This document shows positions 17,703-26,763 of a stretch of 64,000 bases of DNA, piece after piece. The notes under the pieces are model-generated. The model was not told the origin of the DNA. It saw only the letters and a program-made list of their open reading frames with translations, and did not search any database. A program made the position numbers and the translations under genes. The stretch is from the NCBI GenBank assembly GCA_900545525.1, contig UQZX01000009.1, forward strand, positions 1-64,000. The letters run 5' to 3'. How positions within the stretch are numbered: the first letter of the stretch is position 1; each line of letters starts with the position of its first letter. Source of the DNA: an uncultured Prevotella sp. GTDB lineage: Bacteria; Bacteroidota; Bacteroidia; Bacteroidales; Bacteroidaceae.

Positions 17703-18217
17703 TTTTGCAGCCTTACTTGTGCATAAGCGGGCGGTATCTTGTGATATCAAGACCATTTGTGCGGTTCCCGTTTGTCCGTTGCCTCTTTGCCTGTATATCT
17801 TTATTTCCTGAATTTCCGGTTTGTGGAAGATTGTCCTTGTAAGTTTGCAAATCAGCCCGAAATACGAAGCATTGTGTTAAAATTTAAACCGTCTGATGTT
17901 AACAGATGTTTATTCAAATAAGGCTTGACGAATTGTCAGAACCACTCCTGCCAATTCTTTTCCGCGAAAGGGTAATGGGGCTTATTAATGATATTAACCA
18001 TTTTAAGGTCTTTAAAGTCTTAAAGGAACATGATGCCATTCAATTCCTTTCTCCTTTACCGCTTCCTCCTTCCTCTCCAAACAGGCATCATTAGAGGGTG
18101 TTGCAAAACCTGAAGTTATTACCAGTTGCTGTATAAGAATTTTGACACATTCCCAATTTACGAACAAAACAGATGTTTTTATATCATATATAAAGTGCGA
18201 TTACCGAATATTATTAT

Positions 18218-18225
18218 TACTTTTG
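18218..18225 (+). promoter_or_regulatory. -7 box upstream of rfbC
   Basis: TACTTTTG matches TAnnTTTG, 18 bases before the ATG at 18244. A -33 box is not evident. Confidence 0.5.
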
Positions 18226-18243
18226 CATACAAAATTTAATGTT

Positions 18244-18792
18244 ATGATTTATAATGAAACCGAAATCAAGGGTGTATATGTTATAGAGCCACGTGTGTTT
18301 AACGACAGCCGCGGATATTTTTTCGAGGCATTCAAGCAGGAAGAGTTTGATGCACACATCAGCGGAGTGAGGTTCGTTCAGGACAACGAGTCAAAGTCGG
18401 GCAGGGGAGTTCTGCGCGGTCTTCACTATCAGAAGGGCGAGTTCTCCCAGGCAAAGCTGGTGCGCGTAATCAAGGGCAAGGTGCTTGATGTGGCTGTAGA
18501 TATACGCAAGGGGTCGGAAACATTCGGAAAACATGTCATGGTTGAACTGAGTGAGGACAACAAGCGCCAGTTCTTCATTCCGCGGGGATTTGCCCACGGT
18601 TTCCTTGTGCTCAGCGATGAGGCAATATTTACATATAAGGTGGACAACGTGTACGCGCCGCAGAGCGAGGCATCCATAAGGTTTGACGATCCGGACCTTG
18701 GCATAGAGTGGCCCATGTCGGCGGATGAGATACAGACAAGCGAGAAGGATATGAAAGCCAGGTGGCTGAAAGACGCAGAAGTTTTTGAATAG
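18244..18792 (+). CDS. rfbC: dTDP-4-dehydrorhamnose 3,5-epimerase
   Basis: 182 residues from ATG at 18244; the open frame runs 34 codons further upstream without similarity, and the family length is 180-185. RfbC epimerises dTDP-4-keto-6-deoxyglucose at C3 and C5 on the way to dTDP-L-rhamnose. The catalytic His is H61 in LRGLHYQ; FIPRGFAHGF and TYKVDNVYAP are family motifs. The other rhamnose genes (rfbA, rfbB, rfbD) are not in the window, and the neighbour is UDP-glucose dehydrogenase, so this is a mixed nucleotide-sugar locus for surface polysaccharide. Confidence 0.93.
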   Translation: MIYNETEIKGVYVIEPRVFNDSRGYFFEAFKQEEFDAHISGVRFVQDNESKSGRGVLRGLHYQKGEFSQAKLVRVIKGKVLDVAVDIRKGSETFGKHVMVELSEDNKRQFFIPRGFAHGFLVLSDEAIFTYKVDNVYAPQSEASIRFDDPDLGIEWPMSADEIQTSEKDMKARWLKDAEVFE

Positions 18793-18800
18793 TATAAGAT

Positions 18801-20117
18801 ATGAACATAGCAATTGTCGGCACCGGATATGTAGGTCTCGTGTCGGGAGCCTGCTTTGCAGACACCGGTGCCAACGTGACTTGCGTTGACGTAGACGCAG
18901 CAAAGATCAACGCCTTGCGGCAGGGGAACATTCCCATATATGAACCCGGGCTTGACGATCTCGTCGTAAAGAACATGAAGGCGGGCAGACTTAAGTTCAC
19001 CACATCGCTTGCAGAGGTTCTTGACGGGCAGCAGATAGTATTCTCAGCCGTGGGCACTCCGCCCGACGAGGACGGCAGTGCCGACCTGAAATACGTGTTG
19101 CAGGTGGCAAGGACCATAGGCAAGAACCTCAACAAATATGTTGTTGTCGTGACGAAGAGCACCGTTCCCGTGGGCACGGCACGCAAGGTGCGCGCCGTCA
19201 TACAGGAAGAACTCGACAGGCGCGGCGTTGACATTCCGTTCGATGTGGCAAGCAATCCGGAGTTTCTGAAAGAAGGTTCGGCAATAAAAGACTTCATGAG
19301 CCCCGACAGAGTTGTGGTGGGCGTGGAGAGCGAGAAGGCAAAGAAGCTGCTCACCAAGCTGTACAAGCCGTTTCTGATAAACAACTTCCGTGTGATTTTC
19401 ATGGACATTCCGAGTGCCGAGATGACGAAATATGCCGCCAACTCGATGCTTGCCACGCGCATAAGCTTTATGAACGACATAGCCAACCTCTGCGAACTTG
19501 TGGGGGCAGACGTCAACATGGTGCGTGCGGGCATAGGGTCCGACGGGCGTATAGGGCGCAAGTTTCTCTATGCCGGATGCGGTTACGGAGGCTCCTGCTT
19601 CCCGAAAGATGTCAAGGCGCTGATAAAAACGGCTGACGGCAACGGCTATTCCATGGAGGTTCTCAAGGCGGTGGAGCGTGTAAACGAGAGGCAGAAGGGC
19701 ATATTGTTCGAGAAACTTTGCCGCGTATACGGCACTGGGGGGCTGAAAGGGCTTACCGTGTCGCTGTGGGGACTGGCTTTCAAGCCCGAGACCGACGACA
19801 TGCGCGAGTCTACGGCTCTCGTCATGATGGAAAAGCTGCTCGCTGCCGGTTGCTCGCTGCGTGTATACGACCCCGTGGCAATGGACGAGTGCAGGCGCAG
19901 AATGGGTGATCGTGTCGTGTACTGCAGGGATATGTACGATGCCGTCCTTAATTCGGATGCCCTGCTGATGCTTACGGAGTGGAAAGAGTTCAGGCTGCCG
20001 TGCTGGGAAGTCATTGCAAAGGCAATGAACAATCCCGTCGTCATAGACGGCAGGAACATATACGATGCGGAGGAACTGGAAGAGCTCGGATTTAAATATC
20101 TTTGTATAGGAAAATGA
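18801..20117 (+). CDS. ugd: UDP-glucose 6-dehydrogenase
   Basis: 438 residues. The enzyme oxidises UDP-glucose to UDP-glucuronate with two NAD+. An N-terminal Rossmann motif (IAIVGTGYVGLVSG) and the catalytic Cys266 in GCGYGGSCFPKD are present. The middle and C-terminal domains are complete (GLAFKPETDDMRES). It starts eight bases after rfbC and ends in an ATGA overlap with the next lipoprotein gene, so the three are one operon. Confidence 0.96.
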   Translation: MNIAIVGTGYVGLVSGACFADTGANVTCVDVDAAKINALRQGNIPIYEPGLDDLVVKNMKAGRLKFTTSLAEVLDGQQIVFSAVGTPPDEDGSADLKYVLQVARTIGKNLNKYVVVVTKSTVPVGTARKVRAVIQEELDRRGVDIPFDVASNPEFLKEGSAIKDFMSPDRVVVGVESEKAKKLLTKLYKPFLINNFRVIFMDIPSAEMTKYAANSMLATRISFMNDIANLCELVGADVNMVRAGIGSDGRIGRKFLYAGCGYGGSCFPKDVKALIKTADGNGYSMEVLKAVERVNERQKGILFEKLCRVYGTGGLKGLTVSLWGLAFKPETDDMRESTALVMMEKLLAAGCSLRVYDPVAMDECRRRMGDRVVYCRDMYDAVLNSDALLMLTEWKEFRLPCWEVIAKAMNNPVVIDGRNIYDAEELEELGFKYLCIGK

Positions 20118-20905
20118 AATACGTTATTATAGCCATACTGTCTGCCGCCATGCTTGCCGCGTGTGGCGGCAAGGACAACAGGCAGACCGAACCGGAAGAA
20201 GACAAGGAGGCAAAGTCTGCCCTGCAGGGAATATGGGTGGATGCCGACGAGAGCAGCGTCGTGTTCCGTATCAGCGGAGATACGATATATTATCCCGACT
20301 CGGCAAGCGTTCCGGTTAAGTTCATGATATACAAAGACACCATGGTCCTGCATGGTACAAACATATCCAAATATATCATAACGCGCCGCGACGGTGACGC
20401 TTTCGACTTCAAAAACTACAACGGCGACATCATCAAGCTCGTAAGAAGCCACAACTCATACGACTCTCTCCAGTTTGTCCGCAGGGCGGAAGTGTCGCTC
20501 AACCAGCGCAAGGTCATAAAGCGCGACACCGTTGTTGCGCGCGGCGATGTGCGCTACCACTGCTATGTGCAGGTAAACCCTACCACATACAAGGTGCTCA
20601 AGACCTCGTACAACGATGAGGGGCTTGCCGTAGAGAATATCTATTACGACAACACCATTCATATAAGCATATTCAAATCGGGTGTAAAGATATATTCGAG
20701 AGACTTTGCAAAGAAAGACTTTGCAGAAAAAGTGCCGGCAGAGTTTCTCAGCCAAAGCATATTGAGCGACATGAACCTTCGGCATGCCGGTGATGAAGGT
20801 TTCTGTTATACGGCAGAACTGGCTGTGCCCGACAGCTATATAAGCTTCATTGTAGAGGTTACGGTATCCGATAAAGGAAAGGTAAGCATGGAAGTGAGAA
20901 ACTGA
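20114..20905 (+). CDS. lipoprotein of unknown function
   Basis: 263 residues from ATG at 20114. The lipobox LAAC places the lipidated cysteine at residue 17, followed by a charged linker. The rest is a beta-rich domain (about 45-120: GIWVDADESSVVFRISGDTIYY) and a second segment (130-263) without recognised motifs. Its start overlaps the stop of ugd (ATGA), implying coupled expression, although a link to polysaccharide synthesis is only suggested by position. It converges with kdsB, 19 bases away. Confidence 0.8.
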   Translation: MKYVIIAILSAAMLAACGGKDNRQTEPEEDKEAKSALQGIWVDADESSVVFRISGDTIYYPDSASVPVKFMIYKDTMVLHGTNISKYIITRRDGDAFDFKNYNGDIIKLVRSHNSYDSLQFVRRAEVSLNQRKVIKRDTVVARGDVRYHCYVQVNPTTYKVLKTSYNDEGLAVENIYYDNTIHISIFKSGVKIYSRDFAKKDFAEKVPAEFLSQSILSDMNLRHAGDEGFCYTAELAVPDSYISFIVEVTVSDKGKVSMEVRN

Positions 20906-20924
20906 CATCTCACTTCCAGCCTTT

Positions 20925-21680
20925 TCATCCTCGCTGCATGCCAAGAAAAGCCTTGGCTTTTTCCAGGTCTTCAGGCGTGTCTATTCCTATTGTCTCCACG
21001 TCGGTCAGTCCCACCTTTATGCGGTATCCGTTCTGTAACCAGCGCAGCTGTTCAAGGCTTTCGGCAATTTCCAGCGACGACTGTGGCAGACGTGTTATCT
21101 CCTCAAGCACTTTTGTGCGGTAGGCATACAGTCCTATGTGTTTCAAGAACGGAAACTTTCCAATCCATTCCCCTTTCTCCACATTTCTTATATAAGGTAT
21201 GATGCTGCGGCTGAAGTACATGGCGTAGCCGTTGTTGTCGGTGATGAGCTTGGGCGAATTGGGATTTTCAAGATCCTTGAAGTCCTGCTTTCCGGTGAAA
21301 GGCTTGCCCAGCGTGGCAATCTGGGTGTCGGCATCTTCAAAGCATCTGCACACCGTTTCTATCTGTGTGGGATGTATAAAAGGCTCGTCACCCTGTATGT
21401 TTATCACCACGTCGAAGTCTCCCCCTGTTTTCTTTACAGCCTCTTCAATGCGGTCGGTGCCGCTCTTATGGTGCGGCGATGTCATCACCGCCTTGCCTCC
21501 GAAACCCTCCACGGCGTTGAAAATCCTTTCATCGTCCGTGGCAACGCATACGTCTTCAAGCACTTTCGACGTCTGTTCGTAAACGCGCTGTATGATAGTC
21601 TTGCCGTCGAGCATGGCAAGAGGCTTGCCGGGAAAGCGCGTCGAGGCGTATCGTGCAGGTATTATTCCTATGAATTTCAT
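20925..21680 (-). CDS. kdsB: 3-deoxy-manno-octulosonate cytidylyltransferase
   Basis: 251 residues, full length. KdsB makes CMP-Kdo from CTP and Kdo for the inner core of lipopolysaccharide. The nucleotide-binding start IIPARYASTRFPGKPL, the metal motif QGDEPF and the LEQLRWLQNGYRI segment are conserved. It is transcribed alone, divergent from the MORN-repeat gene; TAAATTTG on the minus strand at 21716-21709 is a likely -7 box. Confidence 0.96.
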   Translation of the reverse strand: MKFIGIIPARYASTRFPGKPLAMLDGKTIIQRVYEQTSKVLEDVCVATDDERIFNAVEGFGGKAVMTSPHHKSGTDRIEEAVKKTGGDFDVVINIQGDEPFIHPTQIETVCRCFEDADTQIATLGKPFTGKQDFKDLENPNSPKLITDNNGYAMYFSRSIIPYIRNVEKGEWIGKFPFLKHIGLYAYRTKVLEEITRLPQSSLEIAESLEQLRWLQNGYRIKVGLTDVETIGIDTPEDLEKAKAFLGMQRG

Positions 21681-21765
21681 AATCTTTTTATAGTATTAAA
21701 TAACATTGCAAATTTACTAATAATTATCAATTATGCTTTGGATATTATCAATTTTTATAAAATAG

Positions 21766-21797
21766 TTTTGCCAAATGATGCTTTTTTGCTAATTTTG
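21766..21797 (+). promoter_or_regulatory. promoter of the MORN-repeat gene
   Basis: TTTTG (21766-21770), 19-bp spacer, TAATTTTG (21790-21797): a near-ideal Bacteroidetes promoter. The start site should be near 21804. Confidence 0.85.
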
Positions 21798-21824
21798 GAG
21801 GAAGAATTATAATTCAGACTAATC

Positions 21825-22931
21825 GTGAAAAATAATATATTGATACTGTTAATGCTGTTAACTCCGTTCGTATGTCATGCACAGAAAATCACTTTGGGCT
21901 CTTGTGTGACAAAGGACGGCGGACAGTATAAGGGCGAAATGTTTCAGGGCAGACCCCACGGAAAGGGCAATACCGTGTTCAAAAACGGCGATACATACGA
22001 AGGAGAGTATGTAAAGGGAAAGCGTCAGGGCTACGGCGTATATACGTTCTCTGACGGTGAGAAGTATGAAGGCGAGTGGTTTCAGGACCAGCAGCACGGA
22101 CGTGGCACCTATTATTTCATGAACAACAACAGGTATGAAGGTCTCTGGTTCAGGGATTATCAGCAGGGACACGGCATAATGTACTATTACAACGGTGACA
22201 AGTATGACGGCAACTGGTATCAGGACAAGAGGAACGGCAAGGGACGCTACACTTATGCCAACGGTGCATACTATGACGGCGAGTGGAAAGGTGACAAGAA
22301 AAACGGCCATGGCTTCTTTGACTGGAAAGACGGCACGACATACGACGGCTCGTGGGCAAACAACATGAGGTCGGGTATGGGCGTCAACAGATATGCCGAC
22401 GGCGATACCTATACAGGAAACTGGCAGGACGACGTGCAGAACGGACGGGGCATATACAAGTTTAAGAACGGTGACGTGTTTGAAGGCACGTATGTGCGGG
22501 GAAAACGTACGGGTGAGGGTATCTTCAAGTTTGCCAACGGCGACCGCTATACGGGCAACTTCAACAACGGAGACAAGGAGGGGCACGGCACGTTTGTATG
22601 GAAAAACGGCGATACATACACAGGCGGCTGGGGACATGACATGCAGAACGGGCACGGAAAGCTCGTGAAGAAAAACGGCGATACCTACGAAGGAACTTTC
22701 AAGGACGGGCTTTTCGACGGTCAGATGATTATATATTACTCTGACGGTTCGAAGTTTAAGGGCACTTATTCTGCGGGAAAGAGAAACGGACCTGCAATAG
22801 AGGTGGACAAGAACGGCGTGCGCTTCGAGGGCTCTTATAAGAATGACAGACGCAACGGTAAGTATCTGGAAAAAGACCGCGACGGAAAGATTACGTCACA
22901 AGGCGTTTACAACGAAGGGAGGAGAAACTGA
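21825..22931 (+). CDS. exported MORN-repeat protein (14 repeats)
   Basis: 368 residues, starting at GTG. A signal peptide (cleavage after HAQ, about residue 20) leads into 14 consecutive MORN repeats of exactly 23 residues, of the form GDTYEGEWxxGxxHGxGxYxFxN, and a short degenerate fifteenth. MORN arrays form long twisted beta ribbons and may bind membranes or proteins. Export is unusual compared with the better-known cytoplasmic eukaryotic MORN proteins. The even repeat length and lack of other domains suggest a structural envelope role; no function is known. It is read from its own promoter. Confidence 0.88.
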   Translation: MKNNILILLMLLTPFVCHAQKITLGSCVTKDGGQYKGEMFQGRPHGKGNTVFKNGDTYEGEYVKGKRQGYGVYTFSDGEKYEGEWFQDQQHGRGTYYFMNNNRYEGLWFRDYQQGHGIMYYYNGDKYDGNWYQDKRNGKGRYTYANGAYYDGEWKGDKKNGHGFFDWKDGTTYDGSWANNMRSGMGVNRYADGDTYTGNWQDDVQNGRGIYKFKNGDVFEGTYVRGKRTGEGIFKFANGDRYTGNFNNGDKEGHGTFVWKNGDTYTGGWGHDMQNGHGKLVKKNGDTYEGTFKDGLFDGQMIIYYSDGSKFKGTYSAGKRNGPAIEVDKNGVRFEGSYKNDRRNGKYLEKDRDGKITSQGVYNEGRRN

Positions 22932-22970
22932 CGCAGGCAGTTTCTTGCCGGTCTGTGCTTTTTAAACGTA

Positions 22971-22978
22971 TATATTTG
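22971..22978 (+). promoter_or_regulatory. -7 box upstream of the YhcH-like gene
   Basis: TATATTTG fits TAnnTTTG, 22 bases before the ATG at 23001. The -33 region is weak. Confidence 0.45.
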
Positions 22979-23000
22979 TTTAATCAAAAAAATAACGACT

Positions 23001-23444
23001 ATGATTATTGACACTCTTGACAATCTTAAGAACTATGAGTCTTTAAATCCTTTATTCAAGGAAGTTGTCGAATTTCTTAAATCGAATGACCTTAATGTGC
23101 TTGGCGAAGGCAAGACCATGATAAATGGGGCAGACCTTTTTGTGAACATACAGGTGGCAAAAGGCAAGACCAAGGAAGAGGCAAAGCTGGAGACTCACAA
23201 GAAGATGATAGACATACAGATACCTCTAAGTACGTCTGAGACTTTCGGATATACACCGTTATGCGGTCTTCCCGATGCCGAATACAATGCAGAAAAGGAT
23301 ATTACAAAGTATGAAGGGCTTGCCGATACATACGTAACTCTTAAGCCGGGCGAGTTTGCCATATTCTTCCCGCAGGACGGACATGCCCCCTGTGTGTCGG
23401 AAGAGGCAACGATACGTAAGGCGATATTCAAGGTTTTGGCATAA
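23001..23444 (+). CDS. YhcH/YjgK/YiaL family protein (DUF386)
   Basis: 147 residues, the normal length for this cupin-like beta-sandwich family, which includes TabA and EbgC. Characteristic stretches are HKKMIDIQIPL, ETFGYTPL and the C-terminal PGEFAIFFPQDGHAPC, with the probable metal-binding His. Members are linked to sugar metabolism (sialic acid or galactoside use) or toxin-antitoxin biofilm control; the precise substrate is unknown. It is followed by glgB after 51 bases and may be co-transcribed with it. Confidence 0.88.
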   Translation: MIIDTLDNLKNYESLNPLFKEVVEFLKSNDLNVLGEGKTMINGADLFVNIQVAKGKTKEEAKLETHKKMIDIQIPLSTSETFGYTPLCGLPDAEYNAEKDITKYEGLADTYVTLKPGEFAIFFPQDGHAPCVSEEATIRKAIFKVLA

Positions 23445-23495
23445 GAAACCGGGTGTTTCCACATTCTTAATGTTTAATTTAACAAAAGGATAATC

Positions 23496-25574
23496 ATGGC
23501 TGCTAAAACAAATAAGCCTAAGACCGTTCCCGGTAAGGCTGCCGGCAAACGGACAGTGAAGAAAGTAAAGCATATAGGTCTTGTGGCTAAGGATGGTTAT
23601 CTTGAACCGTTTGAGGAGGCTATACGCGGACGTCATGAGCACGCCTTATATAAAATAGGTCAGCTGACGCGTGGCGGAAAGAAGACGCTTGAGGACTTTG
23701 CGAGCGGTTACGACTATTACGGGCTTCATAAGACAGCCCGTGGGTGGGTGTTCCGTGAATGGGCACCAAATGCAACCGAGCTGTATCTCATAGGCGACTT
23801 CAACAACTGGCAGAAGGCAGACAGGTATAAGGCTAAGCGCATAGAGGGCACAGGCAACTGGGAACTGAAGCTCCCCGCCAAGGCTCTCAAGCATGGCGAC
23901 CTATATAAGATGCGCGTATGCTGGAACGGAGGTGAGGGAGAGCGTATCCCGGCATGGGCACGGCGTGTGATACAGGATGAAGATACGAAGATTTTCTCAG
24001 CTCAGGTATGGGAGCCGGAGGTTCCGTATGTGTGGAAAAAGAAGAAGTTCCGTCCGGTAAAAAGCCCGCTGCTCATTTATGAGTGCCATATCGGCATGGG
24101 GCAGGATGCAGAGAAGGTTGGCACGTATGCCGAGTTTCGTGACAATGTCCTGCCGCGTATCATAAAGGACGGATATAACTGCATACAGATAATGGCTGTG
24201 CAGGAGCATCCCTACTATGGCTCTTTCGGCTATCATGTCAGCAGTTTCTTTGCAGCGTCAAGCCGTTTCGGAACTCCGGAAGACTTGAAGTCGCTCATCG
24301 ATACGGCACATCAGAACGGCATAGCCGTAATAATGGACATAGTGCACAGTCATGCCGTGAAGAATGAAGTTGAAGGTCTTGGCAACCTTGCAGGCGATCC
24401 CAACCAGTATTTTTATCCGGGCGGGCGTCATGAACACCCTGCATGGGACAGCCTGTGCTTTGACTATGGCAAGGATGAAGTCATACATTTCCTGTTGAGC
24501 AACTGCAAGTACTGGCTCAGGGAGTTCAGCTTCGACGGTTTCCGTTTCGACGGTGTGACATCGATGCTCTATTACAGTCATGGGCTTGGGGAGGCATTCT
24601 GTGGATATCAGGACTACTTCAACGGCGGTCAGGACGATAATGCCATTTGTTATCTTACACTTGCGAACAAGCTTATACACGAAGTCAACCCCAATGCAAT
24701 AACCATTGCAGAGGAGGTAAGCGGTATGCCGGGACTTGCAGCCAAGTTTGAAGACGGCGGATATGGTTTTGACTACCGCATGGCGATGAACATTCCCGAC
24801 TATTGGATAAAGACGATAAAGGAGCTTAGGGACGAGGACTGGAAGCCGAGCAGCATATTCTGGGAGGTGAAGAACAGGCGTGCAGACGAGAAGACCATAA
24901 GTTATTGTGAGAGTCATGACCAGGCTTTGGTCGGCGACAAGACGATAATCTTCAGGCTTATCGATGCCGATATGTACTGGCACTTCAAGAAAGGAGATGA
25001 AAATGATACTGCTCATCGCGGCATAGCCTTGCACAAGATGATAAGGCTTGTCACGGCTGCCACGATAAACGGCGGATATCTCAACTTCATGGGCAATGAG
25101 TTCGGACATCCGGAGTGGATAGATTTCCCGCGTGAGGGCAACGGCTGGAGCCATAAGTATGCACGCAGGCAGTGGAACCTTGTAGACAACAAGGAGCTTT
25201 GCTATCATTATCTGGGAGATTTTGACCGTAAGATGCTTGAGACGATAAAGTCTGAAAAGGGATTTATCAAGACTCCTGTGCAGGAGATATGGCACAACGA
25301 CGGCGACCAGATACTGGCTTTCATGCGCGGAGACCTTCTTTTTGTGTTTAATTTCAGTCCAACCCGCTCGTTTACCGATTATGGCTTCCTTGTGCCTACA
25401 GGCTCTTACGATGTGGTTTTGAACACCGATGCCGTTGAGTTTGGAGGAAACGGACTGGCAGATGACACCATTTCACACCTTACAACCTACGATGCCCTGT
25501 ATGTAGAGGAGCGCAAGGAATGGCTCAAGTTGTATATACCGGCGCGTTCGGCGGTTGTATTGAGAAAGAACTGA
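23496..25574 (+). CDS. glgB: 1,4-alpha-glucan branching enzyme (eukaryote-like type)
   Basis: 692 residues. The enzyme cuts alpha-1,4 glucan and rejoins it as alpha-1,6 branches in glycogen synthesis. After a basic N-terminal tail (about 1-30) there is a CBM48 domain (WAPNATELYLIGDFNNW) and a GH13 barrel: region I MDIVHSHA, nucleophile D352 in FRFDGVTS, acid E406 in IAEEVSGMP, and D475 in ESHDQA. The spacing and the GVTSMLYYSHG motif resemble plant and fungal branching enzymes more than E. coli GlgB. No other glycogen gene is present nearby. The next gene starts five bases after its stop. Confidence 0.94.
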   Translation: MAAKTNKPKTVPGKAAGKRTVKKVKHIGLVAKDGYLEPFEEAIRGRHEHALYKIGQLTRGGKKTLEDFASGYDYYGLHKTARGWVFREWAPNATELYLIGDFNNWQKADRYKAKRIEGTGNWELKLPAKALKHGDLYKMRVCWNGGEGERIPAWARRVIQDEDTKIFSAQVWEPEVPYVWKKKKFRPVKSPLLIYECHIGMGQDAEKVGTYAEFRDNVLPRIIKDGYNCIQIMAVQEHPYYGSFGYHVSSFFAASSRFGTPEDLKSLIDTAHQNGIAVIMDIVHSHAVKNEVEGLGNLAGDPNQYFYPGGRHEHPAWDSLCFDYGKDEVIHFLLSNCKYWLREFSFDGFRFDGVTSMLYYSHGLGEAFCGYQDYFNGGQDDNAICYLTLANKLIHEVNPNAITIAEEVSGMPGLAAKFEDGGYGFDYRMAMNIPDYWIKTIKELRDEDWKPSSIFWEVKNRRADEKTISYCESHDQALVGDKTIIFRLIDADMYWHFKKGDENDTAHRGIALHKMIRLVTAATINGGYLNFMGNEFGHPEWIDFPREGNGWSHKYARRQWNLVDNKELCYHYLGDFDRKMLETIKSEKGFIKTPVQEIWHNDGDQILAFMRGDLLFVFNFSPTRSFTDYGFLVPTGSYDVVLNTDAVEFGGNGLADDTISHLTTYDALYVEERKEWLKLYIPARSAVVLRKN

Positions 25575-25578
25575 CGGC

Positions 25579-26736
25579 ATGACAAGGCGTCGGGTAAGAT
25601 ATTCGGATAAGGACAATGGCGGCATTATATTACGTATAGTGTGCGCTGTTGTCTTTTGTGTTTCTTCCTTTCTGTATCTTTTTGTTTATCAACAGGATGT
25701 CATGGCGTTGAGGCTGTCACGTCTGTTTGGCGGTGCGGGATATTATATCCCGCTTGTTTTCTCTGTCTTTGGCGTGCTGTCGTGTCATGCACTGCAACTT
25801 TTCTGCCTGCATGTTTTCAGGCATGAGAAACCGTTGTGTGCCATTACGTATTTTCCTTCGCTTGCCTTGTTATGGTGCATTGCCGAGTTTCACATCTCCG
25901 ATGCCGGCAGTTGGGCGGTGCTTCTTGTGCTTGTCCTTATGCCGTTTTTCTTAATGTTCCTGCTTGGAAGGCATGGCTTTTTTATGTGGCAAGTACGTTA
26001 TGTGCGGACGCTGTCGCGCAGGATGTGGATTAATGTCATGGTATTGTCTGTCGGTTTTATTCTTATTTCAGGTTGCAGCAACTATGATGACGTTGTTCGT
26101 TTCCGTCTTAAAGCCGAGCGGATGATAGCTTCCGGCGAGTATGACAGGGCGTTGGGAGCAGGATATGGTGCTGCCGATACGGACGCAAGTCTTACCATGT
26201 TGCGCATATATGCCTTGTCAAGGAGTAATAAACTTGGGGAAAGGCTCTTCAGATATCCTCTTGCGGGAGGCAGCCGTGCCATGCTGCCGGATGGAAAGGA
26301 CGTGGGATGTCTGTTGCTTGACGATGCCCTTCTTTATAAGTATGTGGGTGTTGATACCGTGGGATATGACGGCTTTCCAGCCTTGAGACACTTGTTTTTG
26401 AAAGAAGAAGGCGTAAAGGGACCTCTTCGCGACTATGTTCTTTGCGGATGTCTGTTGGATAAAAATCTCGACGGCTTCGTAAAGTTTCTTCTTAAATGCG
26501 GCATAGAGGACTTCTCCTCATTGCCCCGCCACTATCGTGAGGCTCTGGTTTTATATTGCCGCACACGTTCCGGACATATACTTACATATAAGAATGCGGC
26601 AATGGATGCCGACTATGCCGACATGCAGGCTTTGAGAAAGAAGTATGTGCTGTCGCCAAAAGAACAATGTTCCGCCGTAAAGGATGCTTACGGCAGAACA
26701 TACTGGTATTATTATTACTATGTAAACAGACTGTGA
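25579..26736 (+). CDS. membrane protein of unknown function
   Basis: 385 residues. Four to five hydrophobic segments occupy about 15-170 (for example IVCAVVFCVSSFLYLFVY and VLLVLVLMPFFLMFLLG). A soluble C-terminal part begins about residue 170 with helix pairs reminiscent of TPR (EYDRALGAGYG, ADMQALRKKYVL). It resembles Bacteroidales membrane proteins listed only as domains of unknown function (possibly DUF6057; not verified). It follows glgB by four bases and is probably co-expressed. It ends 27 bases from the converging uvrA with no terminator visible. Confidence 0.75.
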   Translation: MTRRRVRYSDKDNGGIILRIVCAVVFCVSSFLYLFVYQQDVMALRLSRLFGGAGYYIPLVFSVFGVLSCHALQLFCLHVFRHEKPLCAITYFPSLALLWCIAEFHISDAGSWAVLLVLVLMPFFLMFLLGRHGFFMWQVRYVRTLSRRMWINVMVLSVGFILISGCSNYDDVVRFRLKAERMIASGEYDRALGAGYGAADTDASLTMLRIYALSRSNKLGERLFRYPLAGGSRAMLPDGKDVGCLLLDDALLYKYVGVDTVGYDGFPALRHLFLKEEGVKGPLRDYVLCGCLLDKNLDGFVKFLLKCGIEDFSSLPRHYREALVLYCRTRSGHILTYKNAAMDADYADMQALRKKYVLSPKEQCSAVKDAYGRTYWYYYYYVNRL

Positions 26737-26763
26737 CAGAGGTGGGTCGCGTGCTGTTGGACG

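Larger units (their letters stand above)
16903..18217. other. long noncoding stretch rich in palindromes
   Basis: No gene is supported across about 1.3 kb. The only longer ORF (17906-18094, 62 codons) has no family resemblance or start signal. The stretch holds a REP-like nested palindrome (17065-17239), an AAAA-rich hairpin (17343-17368), a 22-bp-period palindrome array (17526-17702), and GAGGGTGTTGCAAAAC at 18094-18109, which resembles the terminal repeat of some Bacteroidetes insertion sequences. It separates divergently read operons. Confidence 0.7.

Noticed and set aside
17906..18094. 62-codon ORF in the long noncoding stretch
   Set aside because: No promoter, no family resemblance, proline/serine-rich tail typical of chance frames.
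21858..22655. 265-codon ORF on the minus strand inside the MORN gene
   Set aside because: It is the mirror of the repetitive MORN coding sequence; the + frame has a signal peptide, promoter and exact 23-residue repeats.
24258..25295. 345-codon minus-strand ORF inside glgB
   Set aside because: The + frame encodes all catalytic motifs of the branching enzyme; the reverse frame has no recognisable domain.
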